NCBI RefSeq assembly: GCF_038592985.1
Contig: NZ_CP151951.1
Span: forward strand, 921,001 to 985,000
Direction of reading: 5' to 3'
DNA length: 64,000 bases
DNA from: Paenibacillus sp. FSL R10-2782
GTDB lineage: Bacteria > Bacillota > Bacilli > Paenibacillales > Paenibacillaceae
Part shown: piece after piece, positions 59,910 to 64,000 of the stretch
Layout of the letters: every line of letters starts with the position of its first letter
Numbering within the stretch: position 1 is the stretch's first letter
Position numbers and translations under genes: made by a program
Notes under the pieces: model-generated
Told to the model about the DNA's origin: nothing
Database searches by the model: none
Seen by the model: the letters and a program-made list of their open reading frames with translations, nothing else

Positions 59910-60110
59910 TTCCATATATCTCCATTAATATGCTATAGTGTATTGAATAAAGAATATTTATGCAGGATTTAGTAGAATAATGGGCGAGGTTGTTTCGTTA
60001 GTCGTGGGTATATCGTCCTTTGGTATAAGTTGAGATATCTCAATGAAGTGAAAGCGAGTGGCTAAAACGTATTATGCAGAAGGAAGGCAAGTTGGATTGT
60101 CAACAGTAAA

Positions 60111-60905
60111 TCAGACAACTTTTTTAAGGGCTTCTTGGCGATACTGAACAGGCGTCATATAGTCTAAGGTTCCATGGATGCGATGCTTGTTGAACCCGTT
60201 GACGTAATCGTATAGTTCGAGTTCCAAGTGACGAAGGCCCTGGAAGTTCATCTGGTTCACAAACTCTGTTTTCATGATCTTGTAGGTGGCTTCAGCCACA
60301 GCGTTGTCGTACGGACAGCCTTTCATACTTAGCGATCGACCGATTTCAAACGTCTCCAGAAGCTCGTCCATCTTTTGATTTTTGAACTCACTGCCACGGT
60401 CGGTATGAAGCCATTGAATCTGATGTAGATCACCCTTAACGGTCGCGAAGGCACGGGTAATCAGAGCAGCGTCCTTGCTCGGGCCTGCACTATGACCCAT
60501 GATTTCTCGATTAAACAGATCCACCAGCACACAAATGTAATGCCATCGGTTCTGGATTTTCACATACGTCAAATCACTGACGACGAAGCGTTTAGCTTCC
60601 GTTTGCTCAAACTCCCGCTTCAAAACATTCGCCGTCATTGCTTCGTTACATGCCGTTTTATGGGGCTTATATTGTGCCACCGTGTAGGTGGAAACGAGCC
60701 CTTGCTCTTTCATGATGCGGCCAATGCGGCGTCTGGAGACGATCAACCCACGCTCATGGAGCTTCACTTTGATCTTGCGTGTGCCGTAGGCTTTTGGATT
60801 CTTGTGAAAGATATCCACAATAGCTTCGGTGACATCGTCTTCAGTGGCTCGTTCTTGGGCGTCATAATAAAATGTACTTCTTGCGATTTGTAGGACGTCA
60901 CACAT
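60111..60905 (-). CDS. IS3-family transposase OrfB (DDE integrase)
   Basis: 264 aa as read from its first ATG; in life probably made by -1 frameshift from orfA. HTH_21 (YGTRKIKVKLHERGLIVSRR) and rve core: VVSDLTYVKI, WLHTDRGSEF and CPYDNAVAEATYKIMKTE with the three acids D, D, E. Frame intact. Confidence 0.9.
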   Translation of the reverse strand: MCDVLQIARSTFYYDAQERATEDDVTEAIVDIFHKNPKAYGTRKIKVKLHERGLIVSRRRIGRIMKEQGLVSTYTVAQYKPHKTACNEAMTANVLKREFEQTEAKRFVVSDLTYVKIQNRWHYICVLVDLFNREIMGHSAGPSKDAALITRAFATVKGDLHQIQWLHTDRGSEFKNQKMDELLETFEIGRSLSMKGCPYDNAVAEATYKIMKTEFVNQMNFQGLRHLELELYDYVNGFNKHRIHGTLDYMTPVQYRQEALKKVV

Positions 60906-60946
60906 GGCTGATACCGAGTATTTATCCCGATTATTCTGGATGATAG

Positions 60947-61231
60947 CTACTTTCGTCCCATGATCAGCGCGGCTTGCTTTAAAATATCCACTTCCATTTT
61001 CAGACGCTGGTTCTCTTTTTGCAAAGCGATCAGCTCATTTTCTTCTGATGAGCGATTGTCCTTCTCTTTGAAGGAACCTGTCGCCTGAGCTTGTTTGATC
61101 CAGCGGTCTAAAACTGAGGCTGTGAGGCCATATTCCTCCACAAGGGCTGCTCTGGATTTTCCATTTTCATAGAGTCCCACCATTTGTTTTTTGAATTCTG
61201 CTGTAAAGGTACGTCGTTGTTGTTTTGGCAT
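60947..61231 (-). CDS. IS3-family transposase OrfA
   Basis: 94 aa. HTH (TAEFKKQMVGLYENGKSRAA then YGLTASVLDRWIKQ) and a leucine zipper (LIALQKENQRLKMEVDILKQ). ATG behind AGGAGCGAATCTCTACA. Its end lies 41 bp before the first ATG of orfB, consistent with a frameshift fusion. Confidence 0.88.
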   Translation of the reverse strand: MPKQQRRTFTAEFKKQMVGLYENGKSRAALVEEYGLTASVLDRWIKQAQATGSFKEKDNRSSEENELIALQKENQRLKMEVDILKQAALIMGRK

Positions 61232-61481
61232 TGTAGAGATTCGCTCCTTAACATGATAGGTTTATTCTACAAGCCCTTATTTTTTCTGTCCAACTTAGTG
61301 TTGCAGATCTATGTAATAAAGTTCATTTGAATGGGGATATTTAATTATATACGGAAAATAAAACTGACAAGTAATCAAATTTAATAAAACCGAATGTTGT
61401 TGCAAAATAGAATAGTAGTAGTTATACAAAACAAGATATTTATAAAATATTGAGGTTTAATGAAAGATGAGGGTTCATGTA

Positions 61482-62423
61482 ATGCCAAAAAACGATAATA
61501 TGCTGGCAATTCTATGGATGCTGAATTCGGGCGTAAAAATGACCGCAAAACAAATATCCGAAAAGTTAGAAATAAATATAAGGACAGTTTATCGGTATAT
61601 TGATGCACTATGTGCCAGTGGAGTGCCTATAATATCCGACACAGGTCATAATGGCGGGTATAGCTTGCTGAATAACTTTATCAGAGCACCTCTGCTATTT
61701 GATATTGAGGAAAAAAAGGCACTCCTTCATGCTGCTGTTTTTGCAAAAGAAGCCGGATACCCTTTGAGTGAGGCATTAGGCAATGCGACATCAAAATTGA
61801 AAATGTATTCGAATCAAGAGCAGGAAAGTATACTTAGCCGTCATTTAGCCGGATTTGAAGTTATAAATCGTATGGGAGACCCTTCTGTTCAGCCGGTATT
61901 GGCGGAATTGGAGCAGGCTGTAGCAAACGAATTCTCTGTAGAAATTGATTATCGCACAAGCCGTGAAGAACAACCCAAGAATAGGGTGATAGACCCCTAT
62001 GGAATGGTTTACTGGAACAATAAATGGTATACTGTTGCATTTTGCCAACTAAGGAATGAGATCCGCAGCTTTCGGGCAGATCGGATTCTACAAATCAAGC
62101 GTACTCAAATCATATTTAAGCGTCCCGAAGCTTTTTCGGCCCGTGAATTTTTTATGCAAAATCTGTTACCTGATTTAGTGGGCAAAGACGGGTTAATTTC
62201 TTTAATTATCGGAGGCAGGTCAGAGGCATTGGATGACTTATGCCTGCATTGGTTTTTGGGGCATCATCTGAAAGAGCGGACATCAAATCAAGCAATCTTT
62301 TTACTTGAAGAAAAATCAATTCATATATATGTCCCTTATTTTCTCCTATCCTACGGGAAATCCATTCAAGTAATCGAACCACAGAGTTTGAAGGAAAAAC
62401 TTGTTGCGTTGCGTCGGAGCTAA
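61482..62423 (+). CDS. HTH_11/WYL-domain transcriptional regulator (YafY-like)
   Basis: 313 aa from the ATG behind GAGGG; an ATG 15 bp upstream is possible. N-terminal winged helix (MLAILWMLNSGVKMTAKQIS then RTVYRYIDALCASGVPI) and a WYL domain about 150-235 (VIDPYGMVYWNNKWYTVAFC, IRSFRADRIL). WYL regulators sense ligands or nucleic acids and control stress or defence genes. It faces the DJ-1 and glyoxalase-like genes, with a terminator between, and may regulate them. Confidence 0.85.
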   Translation: MPKNDNMLAILWMLNSGVKMTAKQISEKLEINIRTVYRYIDALCASGVPIISDTGHNGGYSLLNNFIRAPLLFDIEEKKALLHAAVFAKEAGYPLSEALGNATSKLKMYSNQEQESILSRHLAGFEVINRMGDPSVQPVLAELEQAVANEFSVEIDYRTSREEQPKNRVIDPYGMVYWNNKWYTVAFCQLRNEIRSFRADRILQIKRTQIIFKRPEAFSAREFFMQNLLPDLVGKDGLISLIIGGRSEALDDLCLHWFLGHHLKERTSNQAIFLLEEKSIHIYVPYFLLSYGKSIQVIEPQSLKEKLVALRRS

Positions 62424-62441
62424 TGGAATATTATCAACTTT

Positions 62442-62480
62442 AATAGCTTCACTGACAGCAGATGTCAGTGAAGCTATTTT
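62442..62480 (+). terminator. Intrinsic terminator of the WYL regulator gene
   Basis: AATAGCTTCACTGACA with TGTCAGTGAAGCTATT, about 16 bp of perfect stem, then TTAT. Confidence 0.8.
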
Positions 62481-62556
62481 ATAATGATGATAATCATTGA
62501 TTACCGATGGATGGTTGGTATCACTTGATGAATTATAAAATAAGGAGAACTTGTAA

Positions 62557-63183
62557 ATGAATAATACGGTATACCTTTATGTGTTTGACACAATGTCAGA
62601 CTGGGAAATAGGTTACTTAACTGCCGAACTGAACTCGGGAAGATATTTTAAAAAGGGGGTGGCCCCATCAAAAATAGTTACCGTGGGAATTGAAAAGACT
62701 CCTGTAACTACAATGGGCGGATTAAAAATACTGCCTGACATCAAATTGGATGAGTGCAGCATTGAAAGCCCGGATACATTGATTTTACCCGGTGGAGATA
62801 CATGGACAGAAACCATTCACCAACCCATCTTAAAAATCGTTGAGAGGTGTTTAAAGGAAGGTATATGGGTTGCAGCGATTTGTGGTGCTACAATAGGAAT
62901 TGCCCAGACAGGATTGCTGAATTCACGTGGGCATACAAGCAATGATCTGGAATACCTTAAAATGATCTGTCCCACCTACACGGGCGAAAAGTATTACAAA
63001 ATGGAGTCTGTTGTAACTGATGGAAAACTGATCACTTCATCTGGAATAGCTCCGTTGGAATTTTCCGTACACGTCTTAAAAGCTCTGGGTGTATTTTCTT
63101 CAAAAACATTAGATGCCTGGTATAGTCTTAATAAGACTCAGGATTCTAAATATTTCTATGAGTTGATGAATTCAATCCAATGA
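62557..63183 (+). CDS. DJ-1/PfpI family protein
   Basis: 208 aa, ATG behind AAGGAGAACTTGTAA. Class I glutamine-amidotransferase-like fold: LYVFDTMSDWEIGYL at the start, PDTLILPGGDTW, and the nucleophile elbow WVAAICGATIGIAQ with the conserved Cys. Relatives act as glyoxalases, deglycases, proteases or regulators; which one is open. Followed by a glyoxalase-fold gene, so a role in aldehyde or electrophile stress is possible. Confidence 0.85.
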   Translation: MNNTVYLYVFDTMSDWEIGYLTAELNSGRYFKKGVAPSKIVTVGIEKTPVTTMGGLKILPDIKLDECSIESPDTLILPGGDTWTETIHQPILKIVERCLKEGIWVAAICGATIGIAQTGLLNSRGHTSNDLEYLKMICPTYTGEKYYKMESVVTDGKLITSSGIAPLEFSVHVLKALGVFSSKTLDAWYSLNKTQDSKYFYELMNSIQ

Positions 63184-63234
63184 AGGTATAAGCATAAAAT
63201 TGATATGTTATGATCATTTAAAGGAGGAGTAAAA

Positions 63235-63759
63235 ATGACTGAAAGCAGAGAATATATGGGGGTATCAGGTAAATATACAAAGAATGGAACGCCCAACGGC
63301 TGTACATCTATTACCCCATTTATAACAGTGAAGAATCCTTCTGAGGCAATAGAGTTCTATAAAACTGTTTTCAATGTAAGGGTTAAAAATATTATTGAAT
63401 ATCCTGATGGAAATGGGGATAAAATGATTGCTCATGCGGAATTAGATTTTGGAAATGGTTTTTTGCAGCTAGGAGCAGCGAATCCGGCATATAAATTGGT
63501 CTTGCCGCCAGATGAAGACAATGCGTGTTATTCTTTAGGAATTTACGTAATGAATGTTGATCAGGTACTTGAAAATGCGGTAGCAAGAGGAGCAAAAGTA
63601 AGGGAACCGGTTATTAGCTTTGTTTCAGGTGATCGATTCGCAAGTATATTGGATCCTTTTGGAGTAAGATGGTCTATTATGACTAGGATTGAGGATTTGT
63701 CAGAAGAAGAAAGTAGTCAGAGGGTTGCTGAATGGGCCAAAAGCTTTAGTGGAGAATAA
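63235..63759 (+). CDS. VOC/glyoxalase-fold protein (PhnB-like)
   Basis: 174 aa, ATG behind AAAGGAGGAGTAAAA. Contains ITPFITVKNPSEAIEFYKTV at the start of a beta-alpha-beta repeat, MIAHAELDFGNGFLQLGA, and a second half with YVMNVDQVLENAVARGAKV and DRFASILDPFGVRWSI, the PhnB/DUF1428-like type. Function among VOC members varies (isomerase, lyase, antibiotic binding). 51 bp after the DJ-1-like gene, likely the same transcript. Confidence 0.85.
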   Translation: MTESREYMGVSGKYTKNGTPNGCTSITPFITVKNPSEAIEFYKTVFNVRVKNIIEYPDGNGDKMIAHAELDFGNGFLQLGAANPAYKLVLPPDEDNACYSLGIYVMNVDQVLENAVARGAKVREPVISFVSGDRFASILDPFGVRWSIMTRIEDLSEEESSQRVAEWAKSFSGE

Positions 63760-63950
63760 ATGCAATAACTGTCTTAATAAAAAGTGTTAAATTTTGAAGG
63801 TTGAAAAAACAATCCTTCGAAAATATATCGTGTCGCCAAGGGGCTACCAGCTTCATACGGCATCATGATCACCGCCACAAGGAATGTGGAGAGCATCGCA
63901 CGTTTGGTATATAAGGGTGTAGAGTGAGTAGAGGGGTTCGTTGGGGACGA

Positions 63951-63984
63951 AAAGAGGGCGTGAGCTATTCACGTCCTCTTTTTT
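63951..63984. terminator. Bidirectional intrinsic terminator near the window end
   Basis: AAGAGGGCGTGA pairs with TCACGTCCTCTT (one G-T), loop GCTAT, followed by T-run on one strand and by a matching A/T run on the other. The stretch 63760-63950 before it holds no gene I can support. Confidence 0.75.
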
Positions 63985-64000
63985 ATGTTTATAAGATGGT

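Larger units (their letters stand above)
60098..61305 (-). mobile_element. IS3-family insertion sequence, second type
   Basis: About 1.2 kb, genes on the minus strand. Ends TGTCAACAGTAAATCAGACA (left) and, as complement, TGCAACACTAAGTTGGACA (right) are imperfect inverted repeats. No clear target duplication. A stray copy of the right end lies at 29943-30022, so the family has moved in this region before. Confidence 0.85.

Overview
The window looks like accessory DNA from a low-GC Gram-positive bacterium, most likely Paenibacillus or a close Bacillales relative. The basis is A/T-rich composition, strong AGGAGG-type ribosome sites with frequent TTG/GTG starts, Bacillus-type LexA (DinR) boxes, and protein types common in Paenibacillus prophages. 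The genus is an inference.

The dominant feature is a phage-like module present twice in direct orientation. Copy A spans about 3252-21105 and copy B about 38111-55775. Each carries, in the same order: a 51-aa membrane peptide; a ParB-domain/N6-DNA-methyltransferase fusion; a 53-aa protein; a small terminase-like protein; a tyrosine recombinase; the large terminase; a variable cargo slot (Mrr-like nuclease in A, SOS-boxed NUDIX hydrolase in B); portal; cysteine-rich protein; two tandem structured RNA elements; scaffold; major capsid protein; three small head or connector proteins; an Ig-like protein; a 41-aa protein; and a large serine recombinase. Convergent to these lie a small conserved gene, an immunity gene and a VgrG/gpD-like spike with a C-terminal toxin. 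The toxin and immunity parts differ completely between copies. Neither copy has tape-measure, tail-tube, sheath or lysis genes, so both look like capsid-forming satellite-like elements. All shared genes are intact and differ mostly by silent changes, which suggests selection for function.

Upstream of each module lies a replication region. Copy A has the end of an SF2 helicase (start of window). Copy B has a 1173-aa polymerase with the DxDGD signature of RNAi-type RNA-dependent RNA polymerases and YonO-like single-subunit RNA polymerases, a 65-aa protein, an SF3 (D5/P4-type) helicase, and an iteron-rich AT-rich putative origin. The polymerase promoter carries LexA-like boxes. A second conserved, covarying hairpin element follows each replication region.

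Between the copies (21.6-31.5 kb) is a defence island: a type I restriction-modification operon (half HsdS, HsdR, HsdS, HsdM) behind a perfect palindrome and promoter, a frameshifted MazG-like pyrophosphohydrolase gene, an HNH endonuclease, a stray IS end and a HEPN-motif protein. Downstream of copy B (55.8-64 kb) are two IS3-family elements, a small membrane protein, an HTH/methyltransferase protein, a WYL regulator, a DJ-1/PfpI protein and a VOC/glyoxalase-like protein. These look like ordinary chromosomal genes.

The most unusual items are the RdRP-like polymerase module, the duplicated tail-less head element with swapped toxin tips, and a novel tandem RNA element (four units) with compensatory base changes around an 11-codon leader ORF.
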